DNA of 64,000 nt from Listeria weihenstephanensis (GTDB lineage Bacteria > Bacillota > Bacilli > Lactobacillales > Listeriaceae): positions 1,004,036 to 1,068,035 of the forward strand of contig NZ_CP011102.1 of NCBI RefSeq assembly GCF_003534205.1. Direction: 5' to 3'. Position 1 is the first letter of the stretch. The number at the start of each line of letters is the position of its first letter. Shown one piece after another: positions 63,086 through 64,000 of this stretch. The translations under genes and the position numbers were made by a program. Below the pieces are notes generated by a model that saw only the letters and a program-made list of their open reading frames with translations, searched no databases and had not been told where the DNA came from.

Positions 63086-63652
63086 GTGAGATATTATAAA
63101 TTACTTATGGATAGTAGTGGTGACAACGATATTGTTTGCCATTATGAAAATGATTATGGTATTCAGCAATATGACTTGAAGATGGGGAAAAAATTTGATG
63201 GTTGGAATGAAGACTTTGAATTTTATTATGATGTAACGGAAGGAGAGCAAGCTACGGATTATTTGGCTAATGATATGGGGTGGTTAGTTGTTTCTGGTAA
63301 GTTAAAAAAAGTGATGGAAGATTTAGGGGTTCAAGCGGAATTTTTTGCAGTTAATATTAGAGAGAAAACGACTAGTACGAGACTCAATAACTATTATGTT
63401 GCTAATATAATTGAGACTGTTGATGCATTATGTCTTACCGAATCAGAATATTTTGAGACAGTGACGAAGAAAGCAGGAACAGTTTACACCATTCAAAAAT
63501 ACGCTGTTTATGGTGATAGATTGGTAGAGAAAAACATATTTAAACTACCTAACAGACAGGAAATTCCTGTGTTTGTTTCAGCAGTATTTAAAGAAATAGT
63601 TGAGAAACAACGTTTGACAGGAATGGAATTTTTAGAGATTAGGGTAATCTAG
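63086..63652 (+). CDS. Putative immunity protein (Imm11/DUF1629-like) of the LXG toxin
   Basis: 188 residues, GTG start, AGGAGGAG. MRYYKLLMDSSGDNDIVCHYEN at the start and VSAVFKEIVEKQRLTGMEFLEI at the end are like the DUF1629/Imm11 group that accompany nuclease toxins. Directly follows the toxin by 11 bp. No signal peptide, as expected for a cytoplasmic inhibitor of a nuclease. Confidence 0.75.
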   Translation: MRYYKLLMDSSGDNDIVCHYENDYGIQQYDLKMGKKFDGWNEDFEFYYDVTEGEQATDYLANDMGWLVVSGKLKKVMEDLGVQAEFFAVNIREKTTSTRLNNYYVANIIETVDALCLTESEYFETVTKKAGTVYTIQKYAVYGDRLVEKNIFKLPNRQEIPVFVSAVFKEIVEKQRLTGMEFLEIRVI

Positions 63653-63749
63653 ATGAAGTAAAGAAAGCACTACGGGTGTTGTGAGAAATAATTATTATTT
63701 GGAATAGGATATAGGCACAATCAAAATATACATTTATCTATTAAGTATG

Positions 63750-63777
63750 TTGTTGCAAGTTTATTTGTAAGTATAAT
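63750..63777 (+). promoter_or_regulatory. Promoter upstream of the AAA ATPase gene
   Basis: TTGTTG, 16 bp, TATAAT at 63772-63777. The stretch 63653-63876 otherwise has no gene. Confidence 0.5.
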
Positions 63778-63876
63778 TTTAGGGACATGAAGCAATACAT
63801 TAAATATGATAATTAAGATGTGTTCTGGATAATATAGGTTTGCTTGATGGAAATGAATATATAGGAGGTTATACTA

Positions 63877-64000
63877 ATGTTTATAAAAAAACTAGAAATT
63901 AGAAATTTATATAATAGAAATTATTTAATTAACTTTAAGCCAGATTTAACAATTTTGTATGGGTTAAATGGTAGCGGAAAGACGACGATATTAGATATTA
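63877..64000 (+). CDS. AAA/SMC-type ATPase, 5' end only
   Basis: The first 41 codons: MFIKKLEIRNLYNRNYLINF..., then Walker A GLNGSGKTT. The start of RecF, OLD or Abi-type AAA ATPases looks like this. TAGGAGG is a strong RBS. It continues beyond the window, so the family (repair, retron, defence) cannot be fixed. Confidence 0.75.
   Translation, partial: MFIKKLEIRNLYNRNYLINFKPDLTILYGLNGSGKTTILDI

Overview
The window is a chromosomal segment of a Listeriaceae bacterium, most likely a Listeria species other than L. monocytogenes. Reasons: the order cgoX(hemY)-acpS-alr-mazEF-rsbRSTUVW-sigB-rsbX-tex-sprT-like is the Listeria/Bacillus stress-operon neighbourhood. A close relative of the Listeria calcium ATPase LMCA1, ddl-murF, a cshA helicase and LPXTG surface proteins accompany it. 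Species cannot be fixed by reading alone.

Layout. 1-6.2 kb: end of an LPXTG surface protein, DUF805 protein, Ca2+-ATPase, a dispersed inverted-repeat element, a probable type I toxin/antisense RNA pair, rhodanese and DUF1294 protein. 6.2-10.2 kb: RidA, a MetE-like enzyme and a glutamine-type ABC importer. 10.2-14.1 kb: a complete haem-stress module (HssRS sensor pair plus HrtBA efflux pump). 14-17.1 kb: small proteins, then a TetR-controlled pair of SMR exporters. 17.2-22 kb: ddl, murF and cshA, the last with a long leader holding terminator-like hairpins. 22-26 kb: secreted protein, MerR-aldo/keto reductase pair, and a scar where two truncated genes meet. 26-29.3 kb: Rrf2 regulator and a large YhgE/Pip membrane protein. 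29.4-30 kb: preQ1 riboswitch with QueT. 31-36.7 kb: PH-domain membrane pair, haem synthesis enzyme, AcpS, alanine racemase, MazEF. 37-42 kb: full sigma-B operon, followed by three tandem 123-bp units whose stems co-vary. 42.5-45.5 kb: Tex, SprT-like protein, tRNA-Asn and tRNA-Ser. 45.7-52.3 kb: MurNAc recycling (PTS EIIC, AnmK, MupG) and a divergent wall-anchored GH10-like protein.

52.4-64 kb is accessory DNA at a tRNA site: tRNA-Glu, a small-protein/GNAT pair resembling a toxin-antitoxin module, tRNA-Leu with an inverted tRNA-Leu remnant beside it, a tyrosine integrase, an unrecognised gene, a serine recombinase, a primase-like replication protein with inverted repeats beside it, divergent XRE/cI-like regulators with matched operators, then a type VII secretion LXG toxin operon with a probable immunity gene. 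The window ends at the start of an AAA ATPase. The stretch from about 53.8 to 61 kb is visibly AT-richer than the core, as expected of acquired DNA.

The best candidate for an undescribed element is the covarying tandem RNA-like repeat behind rsbX. Next are the accessory block with its unrecognised gene (54866-55729), the primase-like gene with an RBS-sequestering hairpin, and the GNAT pair. All functional calls rest on reading motifs; no database search was run.
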